Of a stretch of DNA of 64,000 nt, positions 33,385 to 40,220 are shown piece by piece. Where the stretch lies: the NCBI GenBank assembly GCA_963719855.1, contig CAVRDK010000005.1, forward strand, positions 1 through 64,000, written 5' to 3'. Under the pieces are notes generated by a model, which saw only the letters and a program-made list of their open reading frames with translations, was not told where the DNA came from and did no database searches. Origin of the DNA: CAIQPV01 sp963719855. GTDB taxonomy: Bacteria > Pseudomonadota > Gammaproteobacteria > Burkholderiales > Gallionellaceae. Each line of letters begins with the position of its first letter. The stretch's first letter is position 1. Both the position numbers and the translations under genes were made by a program.

Positions 33385-33564
33385 TTAAGCGTATCGGGAA
33401 TAGTTTTCGCTAATTCCTTCCTCTTTGCGAGCCAAGTATTCTTTATATTCTGGATCGCCCTCGCTGTAATAGAAATTAACGCCATCAATGACAACTTTTC
33501 TAATGACACCTTCATTAGCGAGAGCGTCCATAAATGCATCAAAATCTTTGTCGAGTTGATCCAT
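33385..33564 (-). CDS. Small acidic protein of unknown function
   Basis: The 59-residue product (MDQLDKDFDAFMDALANEGV...) starts at ATG 33564, preceded by TTGGAGAACAAT, a good ribosome binding site. It is acidic and probably cytoplasmic. An upstream extension of 21 residues lacks such a site. No family is recognised. It lies just outside the island boundary defined by the tRNA repeat. Confidence 0.5.
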   Translation of the reverse strand: MDQLDKDFDAFMDALANEGVIRKVVIDGVNFYYSEGDPEYKEYLARKEEGISENYSRYA

Positions 33565-33892
33565 ATTGTTCTCCAAAATGAGTTGTGCGCTTTTCGCGCA
33601 AAAATTCCCCGAATCCTGAAAAACCACTATATGTAGAGTTTTTTCGCTTGGTTTTCGCTAATGCTAGTGCATCTAAAAATTTATGCAAGCGAAATTTCGG
33701 CCCAGATAATTTGATCCGGCTGAAATATCAACCAACGCATTTTCAATAAATAAATAGGCTGATTTATCAGAGGGATGGTCGGCGCCCCAGGTTGGCATAT
33801 TTCTACTTTCTTTAGTTCGTTCTGATTTTTTGCTTTTCAGCGTTTGGAAGGATATGTGACCCATGACAGGAATAAATGCTTTGGAGGGTTCG

Positions 33893-33914
33893 TGGAGCGG
33901 CGATGGGAATCGAA
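33893..33914. mobile_element. Distal attachment repeat of the tRNA-Gly island
   Basis: TGGAGCGG-CGATGGGAATCGAA repeats the 3' end of tRNA-Gly (39240-39262) in the same orientation, with one G missing from a GGG run. This is the pattern left when an element integrates at a tRNA 3' end and duplicates it. The gene-free gap 33565-34117 contains this site and the TGCCCCC repeats. I see no gene there that I can support. Confidence 0.8.
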
Positions 33915-33969
33915 TGCACCGCGCTAACCAGCATGAATGCTAGGCATAGTTAGCTCGTGTGCGGCATGT

Positions 33970-34020
33970 TGCCCCCAAAGTTGCCCCCACGCATAGTTTG
34001 CTGCCCCCGATTATGCCCCC
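33970..34020. repeat. Four TGCCCCC heptamers near the distal end
   Basis: TGCCCCC occurs at 33970, 33982, 34002 and 34014, that is two pairs each with a 12-base step. The same word occurs near the integrase end (39078-39135). The position beside the attachment repeat suggests arm-type sites for the integrase N-terminal domain (inference). Confidence 0.6.
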
Positions 34021-34117
34021 AGACGTGGCGGGTTAGGGGCTAGGATCGAAGAGAAAACGCCGTGCAATCTCTAGCGGCGGCGGTTAGGCTCATTTTCAGA
34101 AAGTTATGCTGTAGTTT

Positions 34118-34321
34118 TCATTCAACACGCTTAAAGCCTGCCGCGCCAGCATCATTCAAACACTTATTGTATTCAGTCATCGCACCCATTGAAATAAGTG
34201 TGTGGTCGTTAGCAAGATAGCAATATCTAACTTCGCCCTTATCGTTTTTCATTGTTGTTTGGGTGTGGGTAGTGGCACAACCAGTCAATGCAACAAGACC
34301 AATTAAAATAAAATTTCTCAT
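34118..34321 (-). CDS. Small putative lipoprotein
   Basis: The 67-residue product starts at ATG 34321 after GGAGAAAAAAGA. The signal is short (MRNFILIGLVALTGC) with lipobox LTGC, so it is probably membrane-anchored. The mature part contains YCYLAN and YNKCLNDAG. The heptapeptide YNKCLND also occurs in the secreted protein at 39491. Function is unknown. A longer frame to 34399 lacks a signal at its start and is rejected. Confidence 0.6.
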   Translation of the reverse strand: MRNFILIGLVALTGCATTHTQTTMKNDKGEVRYCYLANDHTLISMGAMTEYNKCLNDAGAAGFKRVE

Positions 34322-34440
34322 TCTTTTTTCTCCTGATTTATCTACTGCAATCTTGAGCCTCAATCGGGATGAGGTCAATATGCCGAACGGCCTATGCAAT
34401 CTTGTTTACTCCCCATCCACCCCAAGGTACTCCCTCAGGA

Positions 34441-35082
34441 TCAAAATTTCATCCCGACTTTCTCAATCATCCGCTCAAGCATGCCCATCTTTTCCGCCAT
34501 GTGAAAGCAAGAAATTTTCCCAAGTCGTAGTGATTCCCTCTGAAGGCTAATATATGTTTTCCAGTGCATTCCTTTGGGTTTGTGGGGGAATGGCATAAGC
34601 ATATTTGCCGATCCGCCTAGCCGTTTCCTGATGGCTTGCGCGCGGCTTAATGCCCGGTCGCCTGCATCTTCGCGCTGGCTGGAATACGCGAGGTCGCCGC
34701 AGTGTCGGCAAACATAGTAGCGGCCTACGCAATAGAGTTTGGCTACGCGCCGTCCGCAGCCGCGACCGGGGCAAACAAACCAAGTGCGTTCGCCTCCAAA
34801 CCTGCATGGTGTCCGCGTGAGTTGAATGCAGTAATTTACATCCGTCCAATCCACTTCGCCACCGGAGCGGGTGCGATAGATCAGCCGAATAGCCCAAGCC
34901 GATTCGACGCGCACGTTGATAGAAGATGTGCTCCCATCACCCCACGTCCATTGCCAACTGAATGACCGGCCAGCCGTGAGGTTGCCCTCTCGCGCCCAGC
35001 GATTTATATCCAGACTGGTGCGCCCCTCTACGGTGCTTTTGGTGTTGTAACGGTAACGATTACCGGAGCCGATGCCGCCCAT
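34441..35082 (-). CDS. Zinc-ribbon protein of unknown function
   Basis: The 213-residue product begins MGGIGSGNRYRYNTKSTVEG. It has an aromatic-rich N-terminal half and a probable zinc ribbon formed by Cys104-X4-Cys109 (CPGRGC) and Cys125-X2-Cys128 (CRHC), followed by a basic helical region (LSRAQAIRKRLGG). Proteins with this start and ribbon are common, to my recollection, in proteobacterial islands and prophages, without a known function. A nucleic-acid role is inferred from the ribbon. The ribosome binding site is weak. Confidence 0.65.
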   Translation of the reverse strand: MGGIGSGNRYRYNTKSTVEGRTSLDINRWAREGNLTAGRSFSWQWTWGDGSTSSINVRVESAWAIRLIYRTRSGGEVDWTDVNYCIQLTRTPCRFGGERTWFVCPGRGCGRRVAKLYCVGRYYVCRHCGDLAYSSQREDAGDRALSRAQAIRKRLGGSANMLMPFPHKPKGMHWKTYISLQRESLRLGKISCFHMAEKMGMLERMIEKVGMKF

Positions 35083-35318
35083 ATTTTATCGAAATCCTTT
35101 GGCAAGTTTATACATTCAGAAACCTATAAAATCGCTGCAATCCTTATGGATAAAGGATTTCTGCATGGTTTCCACTTTGGTCATTTTGTACGCATTTTTC
35201 CGCACATAACTCATCTGTCACCCTTTCCGCTGCATGGCGTCCCCCTGTTGTGCAACCTTGCCCCTGTAACCACATACCCAACAAGATGCACTGGTATAGA
35301 TGGTAATTCTATAGAGCA

Positions 35319-35452
35319 CTACGCCTGCCGTAGTAGAGAGGGCGGGGAAATTGCCCGCATAGCTACGGCTACCGTAGTAGTAGCGCCATTTTTTCGGCTT
35401 CCTTGCTACGCCTGCCGTAGCTATCCTGAGCGCTCTACTACGGCTGGCGTGG
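35319..35452. repeat. Four CTACG-N5-CGTAG near-palindromes
   Basis: Fifteen-base units lie at 35319, 35363, 35406 (all ending CGTAG) and 35438 (ending CGTGG). Two units are identical (CTACGCCTGCCGTAG) and two carry GGCTACC or GGCTGGC centres. Steps are 44, 43 and 32 bases. The third unit ends at the stop codon of the 158-residue protein and the fourth lies within it. They occupy the otherwise empty gap 35083-35420, which also has an AATCCTT/AAGGATT inverted repeat (35139-35159). They could be protein-binding sites or replication iterons. Confidence 0.7.
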
Positions 35453-35897
35453 GTCGGATTGCGTTTTGCATCACGCGCGGAACGATAACCGGGCGCGGGT
35501 CTTTCAGCCTGTATGCACCACGCGGGAATGATCGAGCGCTTATATCCAGCTTGCCGCCGCAATCATCCAGCGCGTACCACGTCAAAGCGAACAGGCTGCA
35601 TTTGTTTGGGCGCGCACCCTTGCGTGTTTCCACGATCAGGCCAGATTCGAGCAAGTCGCGCTTGGCCTTGCCCAGTGTTTCTTCTGACTTCCAGCCGCGC
35701 GGGTGCATTAGTTTCCATGCCGCGCACAAGTCGCCGTTGTTGTCGCCGCGATACTGAGCGGCAAGATCAAACAGCAACATGCGCGCATGAGCATTTAGGC
35801 CAAGGTACGCCGCGCCACTCAACACGCTTAACGGCAGCGTGATAAATGCGCCGCCGTCGCGTTTCTCCGTTGCATTCTTGAATCTGCTTTTTGCCAT
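35421..35897 (-). CDS. Winged-helix-type island protein, possible replication protein
   Basis: The 158-residue product contains FITLPLSVLSGAAYLGLNAH, then ARMLLFDLAAQYRGDNNGDL, then a segment resembling a winged helix (SEETLGKAKRDLLESGLIVE) and RKGARPNKCSLFALTW. This layout resembles small helix-turn-helix proteins of prophages and integrative elements, some linked to replication. No catalytic motif is visible. Its 3' end overlaps the palindromic repeats. It is preceded within three bases by the small gene 35901-36044, so the two are likely co-translated. Confidence 0.65.
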   Translation of the reverse strand: MAKSRFKNATEKRDGGAFITLPLSVLSGAAYLGLNAHARMLLFDLAAQYRGDNNGDLCAAWKLMHPRGWKSEETLGKAKRDLLESGLIVETRKGARPNKCSLFALTWYALDDCGGKLDISARSFPRGAYRLKDPRPVIVPRVMQNAIRPTPAVVERSG

Positions 35898-35900
35898 CGC

Positions 35901-36044
35901 CTAACCATCCGCTAGGCGTGACAGAAAGCAATACAAGCCCCACGCTTCGACTATAGACAGCGCGGCGAGGTCAGCGCCTATACCAAGGTATGAAAACCGA
36001 TTGCAGAGCATTGGCAGACGTTCCAACCAGTCTAGGTTATCCAT
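35901..36044 (-). CDS. 47-residue island protein
   Basis: The product (MDNLDWLERLPMLCNRFSYL...) starts at an ATG that overlaps the end of the upstream winged-helix gene by eight bases. It stops three bases before the next gene, so its place in the operon is convincing. It is partly hydrophobic with two cysteines. No family is recognised. Confidence 0.55.
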   Translation of the reverse strand: MDNLDWLERLPMLCNRFSYLGIGADLAALSIVEAWGLYCFLSRLADG

Positions 36045-36387
36045 CGGACAGGCTCCCCGGCAGCAGGACATACAGCGCGACACTGTGAACTTTGCCGCAA
36101 TCGGTTTGACGATCCACGCGAACGGTATCAATACGTTTGCCGCGCCGCTTCAATTCCATGATGCGCGCCGCCGGGTGCATTACATCCAGCTCACGCCGCG
36201 CAGTTATGGTGTCCACTGGCGCAACTTCCAGACGTGCCAGCAGGCGCAACCTCTGCGAGTGTGCAGAATCATCCTGTGGTGCTTTCTGGGTAGTTGGGTT
36301 ACTGATAGAATCGCTTTGAGTTTTAGCATCAGCCGCCGGACTGGTTTGGTCGCCCACGGCGGCTTTTTCATTTTCGATATTCTCCAT
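36037..36387 (-). CDS. Helix-turn-helix regulatory protein
   Basis: The 116-residue product has a disordered, polar N-terminus (about residues 1-45) and a winged-helix-like C-terminal domain with VDTITARRELDVMHPAARIM and ELKRRGKRIDTVRVDRQT. This resembles the HTH_39 type found in phages and islands. A strong AGGGGG precedes the ATG. It is probably a DNA-binding regulator of the island. It overlaps the 47-residue gene that follows. Confidence 0.7.
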   Translation of the reverse strand: MENIENEKAAVGDQTSPAADAKTQSDSISNPTTQKAPQDDSAHSQRLRLLARLEVAPVDTITARRELDVMHPAARIMELKRRGKRIDTVRVDRQTDCGKVHSVALYVLLPGSLSDG

Positions 36388-36399
36388 GATCGCGCCCCC

Positions 36400-36603
36400 T
36401 TATTTCGCAGAGGTGCGGCTTGCTTCCCATTGCAACAGGTCGGCAAGTTTCCAGACGGTCGTATTTGCCCCCAGCTTATGCGGGGCAGGCAGGTCATTCG
36501 TTTTGCACCAGTTCCAGATCGTGCTGCCCGATACACGGTAACGGGTTCGCATATCGGCAAGGCGCAAATAGGCGGGGGGTTGCGGGGTTTGTTTTGTTTG
36601 CAT
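36400..36603 (-). CDS. AlpA-family regulator (excisionase-like)
   Basis: The 67-residue product has the MerR-like helix-turn-helix typical of AlpA: LRLADMRTRYRVSGSTIWNW followed by LPAPHKLGANTTVWKLADLL. AlpA proteins activate integrase genes or act as recombination directionality factors in P4-like elements. It would therefore control excision of this island (inference from family). It is followed 12 bases later by the HTH protein at 36037. Confidence 0.8.
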   Translation of the reverse strand: MQTKQTPQPPAYLRLADMRTRYRVSGSTIWNWCKTNDLPAPHKLGANTTVWKLADLLQWEASRTSAK

Positions 36604-36721
36604 AGCATCGTGTCCAGTTCACCGTCACGCGACGGCACGATGCGAATTCTGAACATGAAGCAATGATGCGCGAACACCCTATGCCAAGCAACGGGTGCCC
36701 TGTGCTATGCAGCGGGCAGGA

Positions 36722-37189
36722 TTATTCTTGCACCTTCTTTTTTGCAGGCCAAGGGCTTGGATCAGGCGTGTTTTTTAAGGCTTCGCGTGCAGTTTTGTAT
36801 GCACCAAAACCAAGCCCCGCATACTCTTCTTCAGCGCAAGTGTTACGGTCAGTGAATTTACCAGTTGCCCATATAGTGCGGATTTTATCGGCTTTCTCGC
36901 GATTGCCTCCCGGCTTGCCATGCAGCGCGTTGGCGGCGCGTTTCCCCATCAAGGATTGACGCTTTTTGACGGCCAAGAAAATCAATAATCCAACGGTCTC
37001 AGGGCTTGGCGGGTTCTGTTCAATGTATCGCTTCCAGTCTTCGAGTTTCTGATAACGGTAGAAGGCATCAATCAGTAAGTCTGCCTTCGCTTCATGCCAG
37101 ATGCTTTCAATGCGGTGAAGCGCCTCATGGTCGAGGTCTTGCAGCGCCTGCAATATTCCTGCGCCGTAGGTGAATTTATTCTTGCTCAC
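36722..37189 (-). CDS. Soluble protein of unknown function in a three-gene unit
   Basis: The 155-residue product starts at GTG, overlapping the stop codon of the upstream gene by four bases (GTGA). It looks soluble, mostly helical, with ADLLIDAFYRYQKLEDWKRY and a basic middle (VKKRQSLMGKRAANALHGKP). No known motif is visible. It is the last gene of the unit 37693-36722. The following gap 36604-36721 shows no gene. Confidence 0.6.
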   Translation of the reverse strand: MSKNKFTYGAGILQALQDLDHEALHRIESIWHEAKADLLIDAFYRYQKLEDWKRYIEQNPPSPETVGLLIFLAVKKRQSLMGKRAANALHGKPGGNREKADKIRTIWATGKFTDRNTCAEEEYAGLGFGAYKTAREALKNTPDPSPWPAKKKVQE

Positions 37190-37374
37190 TCTGCCCGCTT
37201 CCTAAAAAGTACCAATGGGTTTGCCAAGCCAATCATGAGGTATTGAAGCAGCACGATACAAAAACCGAGAAATGCAACTATTCCGAAGCCTGCGAGCATA
37301 GGAACAACATTGGAATATTTCGGTAGAAGGGTGACTTTTGTACCGGGGGGCGGATAAATTTTGCCAGACCGCAT
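37186..37374 (-). CDS. Small single-span membrane protein
   Basis: The 62-residue product (MRSGKIYPPPGTKVTLLPKY...) has one long hydrophobic segment at about residues 25-50 (VPMLAGFGIVAFLGFCIVLL) and a short basic end. GAGGAT lies very close to the ATG. It is coupled to the next gene by overlap and follows the previous one by seven bases. Function is unknown. Confidence 0.55.
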   Translation of the reverse strand: MRSGKIYPPPGTKVTLLPKYSNVVPMLAGFGIVAFLGFCIVLLQYLMIGLANPLVLFRKRAE

Positions 37375-37381
37375 ATCCTCT

Positions 37382-37693
37382 TCAAAATCTGAATTTTCTT
37401 TCAGAATTCATCTTCCGAGTTTGGTACGCATCAACAACGGACTGAGGAATTTCGGAACCTGCATCCTGCCGTCGTTTTTGAGCAGAAAGAATGCGGGCAT
37501 CATTCATTTCTCCTTTTTTCTCCGCTCGACTAATCGCTTCGTTTAGCTGAACTGGGTTATAGGATGAAATAGTTTCACCCTTGGCTGTTTTGGCTATCCA
37601 GTAACTGCCAATTACCCCCAAAACAGACGCTGAACACAGAATAGCCCAAAGCACCCACAGAACAATCACCACGCGTTCTCGGAATGGTCGCAT
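37382..37693 (-). CDS. Small membrane protein with helical tail
   Basis: The 103-residue product has a basic start (MRPFRER), one membrane span at about residues 8-33 (VVIVLWVLWAILCSASVLGV), and a charged helical tail. GAGG is six bases upstream of the ATG. It is the first gene of the three-gene unit. The 172 bases between it and the integrase hold no recognisable gene and probably contain the unit promoter. Confidence 0.55.
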   Translation of the reverse strand: MRPFRERVVIVLWVLWAILCSASVLGVIGSYWIAKTAKGETISSYNPVQLNEAISRAEKKGEMNDARILSAQKRRQDAGSEIPQSVVDAYQTRKMNSERKFRF

Positions 37694-37865
37694 CGATTAC
37701 CTCACTCACTTTATACCGTCATTGACGATGTCGTACATTTAAACGATGTTACTTTGCCATCATTCTACCTTCTCCGTCCTTGATTTCGGAGCCGCGCCAG
37801 CAGGACAAGGGAATCCTGTTTTCGCCCTCATGGATCAGCTTCGTGCTAGGCGTGGATAACTCGAA

Positions 37866-39077
37866 TTATGCGCGCAGTGGTATCACTTCCGCGCCTGCCT
37901 TGAGTTTGTCCAGATAGTCCGCCCATTGTTGCATCATTATGCGGCGTTCGGCCAGATGTGCCGTGCGATTGTATGCGCGCCCGTTAGGATCGCGCACAGC
38001 ATGGGCAAGCTGGTGTTCGATGAAGTCAGGGCGCACCTGTAGCACTTCGTCCAGAATGGTGCGCGCCATCGCCCGAAAACCGTGTCCCACCATTTCTTCT
38101 TTAGAATACCCCATACCACGCATGGCAGCATTAACAGAGTTTTCAGACATTGGGCGCTCATGGCTTCGCTCACCGGGGAATACAAATTTTCCATGTCCGG
38201 TCAGAGGGTGGAGTTCGCGCAATACACTTACCGCTTGAGTCGATAGCGGCACTAGATGCGGGAGTTTCATTTTCATCCGCTCGGCGGGTATATTCCACTC
38301 GGCTTTGTCCAGATCAATTTCAGACCATTCTGCTTTACGCAACTCACCGGGGCGCACGAATGTTAAAGCCCCTATCTTCAGCGCACATTTAACAATCAGG
38401 CCACCGATATAGCCATCTATCGAGCGCATTAGCGAACCAACTTTTACTGGATCAGTGATGGATGGGAAATGGTTGGTAATTGGAGAAGACAGCGCACCTT
38501 TAAGATCAGGTGTTATATCCCTCTCGACACGTCCTGTTGCAACAGCATAGCGGAATACCTGCCCGCAACATTGAAGGGCGCGTTTCGCAGTTTCTTTTGC
38601 GCCACGGTCTTCAGCTCTACGCAAAGCGGTAAGTAGCTCCATAGCTTTAATTTCAGCAATCGGACGAGTGCCAAGCCAAGGGTAGATATTTTTCTCAAAA
38701 ATACCTTTTACTTTTTCCGCTTGAGCGGGTGCCCATTCCGGTAATTTTGATGCGTACCACTCTCGCGCCACCACTTCAAAGCTGTTCGCTCCACGTTCAG
38801 ACTTTGCAGCTTTCACGGCTTTGCGGTTATCGCTTGGATCTACACCATCTGCCAACAGCTTGCGTGCATCATCGCGCCGCTGCCTCGCAACTTTCAGGCT
38901 AACGTCGGGGTAGACGCCCAGGGATAGTCGCTTTTCCTTGCCGTCGTATCGATACTTGAGTCGCCACCACTTGCCCCCGGCGGGGGAGACCTCCAAATAC
39001 AGCCCACCACTATCAAACATGCGGGCGGTTTTGCCGCTAGGCTTAGCATTTTTTACTGCGGTATCAGTCAGTGGCAT
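37866..39077 (-). CDS. int: P4-type tyrosine integrase
   Basis: The 403-residue product is a site-specific recombinase of the phage P4 type. The N-terminal arm-binding domain (residues 1-85) has LTDTAVKNAKPSGKTARMFD and LYLEVSPAGGKWWRLKYRYD. A core-binding domain follows (about 98-185). In the catalytic domain the residues are Arg242 (FVRPGELR), a lysine near 271, His332-X2-Arg335 (HGFR), His359 (LAHAV) and the nucleophile Tyr369 (RAYNRT). All are present, so it is probably active. It lies next to tRNA-Gly with its start facing the tRNA. Confidence 0.93.
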   Translation of the reverse strand: MPLTDTAVKNAKPSGKTARMFDSGGLYLEVSPAGGKWWRLKYRYDGKEKRLSLGVYPDVSLKVARQRRDDARKLLADGVDPSDNRKAVKAAKSERGANSFEVVAREWYASKLPEWAPAQAEKVKGIFEKNIYPWLGTRPIAEIKAMELLTALRRAEDRGAKETAKRALQCCGQVFRYAVATGRVERDITPDLKGALSSPITNHFPSITDPVKVGSLMRSIDGYIGGLIVKCALKIGALTFVRPGELRKAEWSEIDLDKAEWNIPAERMKMKLPHLVPLSTQAVSVLRELHPLTGHGKFVFPGERSHERPMSENSVNAAMRGMGYSKEEMVGHGFRAMARTILDEVLQVRPDFIEHQLAHAVRDPNGRAYNRTAHLAERRIMMQQWADYLDKLKAGAEVIPLRA

Positions 39078-39135
39078 GGGGGCAACTCATTTTGGCGGTT
39101 GGTCAGTGTTCCCCAATATTGCCCCCAGTTGCCCC
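39078..39135. repeat. TGCCCC repeats at the integrase end
   Basis: TTGCCCCC (39119-39126) and TTGCCCC (39129-39135) lie in direct orientation and GGGGGCAA (39078-39085) is inverted, touching the integrase start codon. They match the words at 33970-34020 beside the other attachment repeat and may be integrase arm sites that also allow autoregulation. Confidence 0.55.
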
Positions 39136-39239
39136 GGATGTCAATGGACGAGGAAAGACGGCAAAAGGCGATAAATGCGCTAATTGCTAGTGCTGGCGTT
39201 GGTTTTGTGTACGGGAATGGATGGGGTAAAACAGGAGGT

Positions 39240-39313
39240 TGGAGCGGGCGATGGGAATCGAACCCACGGCTCTAGCTTGGGAAGCTAGGGTATTACCATT
39301 ATACGACGCCCGC
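39240..39313 (-). tRNA. glyT: tRNA-Gly (anticodon CCC)
   Basis: On the minus strand the acceptor arm GCGGGCG pairs with CGCCCGC, the anticodon arm is CTAGC-TTCCCAA-GCTAG with anticodon CCC (39279-39281), the T loop is GTTCGATTC, and CCA is encoded. The gene is intact although its 3' end is the attachment site of the island. This means the element carried a copy that restored it. Confidence 0.95.
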
Positions 39314-39452
39314 ACAGTTGCAATTCTACGGGTGTTGCCAACATTACTCAATAACAGTCTTGCAACGGCGGGGATAATATTTGGGAGGCTGTTGAAGAAC
39401 TGAGTGCTTAATAGAGTTCTAATTGGCTCGCCAGTCCGGACGAATCTGGGCA

Positions 39453-39489
39453 CTGGAACGCCTTGATTTCCTTACCCTAGGCATTCCAG
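39453..39489. terminator. Inverted repeat after the secreted-protein gene
   Basis: CTGGAACGCCT (39453-39463) and AGGCATTCCAG (39479-39489) can pair with one mismatch around a 15-base loop. It ends two bases before the stop codon of the gene at 39491, so it may act as its terminator on the minus strand. Confidence 0.45.
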
Positions 39490-39490
39490 T

Positions 39491-40003
39491 TTAGTGTGCC
39501 GGCTTTATGTCATAGTAAGTTTCTGTTTGAACTACAACGCAACCTGTCACCATTGGCATAAAAATTGAATTCTTACTTCCATTGGGTGCTTCTAAAGACA
39601 TTAGCCCCGCCATTTCCCCTTTAAATTTCCAGTCCTTAAAGTCTGTTTCCCTAAGCACAACACATGATTTCTCACTTGTATAAATAGAACTGTAACTGCC
39701 ATCACATTTTCCACTTGGATTTGGGGTCGAATTGATTACTGATATTGAATTTCCATCCGAGTATTTAATAGAAACCTGCGAGTTAAATAAGTGTGAATTT
39801 GGTGATTTCGAGTTCCATGTGGAAAGTGACGAATGATCATGATCTTTCAATAACATATTTGCTGTATCAGCCAGATCATTTAAGCATTTGTTATAGCCAT
39901 GTTCCTTCGCTTGTTTTTCCACTGTTGTTTCAGCAATAGCTTGGCAGCTATACACTCCAATGAATAGAAAAATCGCACACGTAGTTTTAAACAATATATT
40001 CAT
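39491..40003 (-). CDS. Secreted protein of unknown function
   Basis: ATG 40003 follows AAAGGGG and gives 170 residues. The N-terminus is a classical signal peptide (MNILFKTTCAIFLFIGVYSC...) with probable cleavage after AIA. The mature protein has several cysteines (NKCLNDL, GKCDGS, KSCVVL, TGCVVV), suggesting disulfides in the periplasm. The family is not recognised. Base composition is clearly more AT-rich than the hem genes beside it, which suggests transfer. A frame extending to 40126 is discussed under rejected items. Confidence 0.6.
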   Translation of the reverse strand: MNILFKTTCAIFLFIGVYSCQAIAETTVEKQAKEHGYNKCLNDLADTANMLLKDHDHSSLSTWNSKSPNSHLFNSQVSIKYSDGNSISVINSTPNPSGKCDGSYSSIYTSEKSCVVLRETDFKDWKFKGEMAGLMSLEAPNGSKNSIFMPMVTGCVVVQTETYYDIKPAH

Positions 40004-40220
40004 CTTCAAACCCCTTTGATTAATCTTAAAATTTATTTTTTTGTGTAAACCAATAATGTATTTGCCCCGTCCAAGTAACATGGGGGCTACGGATACATAG
40101 CTTCGTAATCTATCTGTAATAACCATTTAGCACAAGTTGAAATAAGGTCTATGCATTTTGGACTGCGGCCATTTAGTTCGAGTCCAAGTCAGGGAGCAAA
40201 TCAGAGCTGGATTGACATTT

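Larger units (their letters stand above)
33893..39262. mobile_element. Integrated element at tRNA-Gly(CCC), about 5.4 kb
   Basis: Direct repeats of the tRNA 3' end bound the segment. The integrase gene lies next to the intact tRNA and an AlpA-like gene is inside, the plan of P4-type satellites and small integrative elements. No capsid, terminase, primase, relaxase or conjugation gene is present, so it cannot spread alone. Nearly all its genes point left. It also holds two sets of short repeats that could be integrase arm sites and an origin or operator region. Confidence 0.8.

Noticed and set aside
33302..33388. 28-codon plus-strand frame beginning MNVQTKKEVKF
   Set aside because: No ribosome binding site or conserved feature; too short to support.
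33673..33864. 63-codon minus-strand frame between the att repeat and the 59-residue gene
   Set aside because: No ribosome binding site precedes its ATG, no motif is visible and composition is like the surrounding non-coding DNA. It may be a decayed gene but cannot be supported.
34702..34965. 87-codon plus-strand frame over the zinc-ribbon gene
   Set aside because: Antisense shadow; the minus-strand product has a coherent zinc ribbon.
35319..35452. Possible CRISPR array
   Set aside because: Units are 15-base palindromes with unequal steps, no uniform repeat of 24-40 bases, and no cas genes nearby.
40004..40126. N-terminal extension of the secreted-protein frame reading VITDRLRSY, reminiscent of an IS6-type transposase
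   Set aside because: The match is only about nine residues, no terminal repeats or further transposase motifs were found, and the signal peptide start at 40003 explains the gene.
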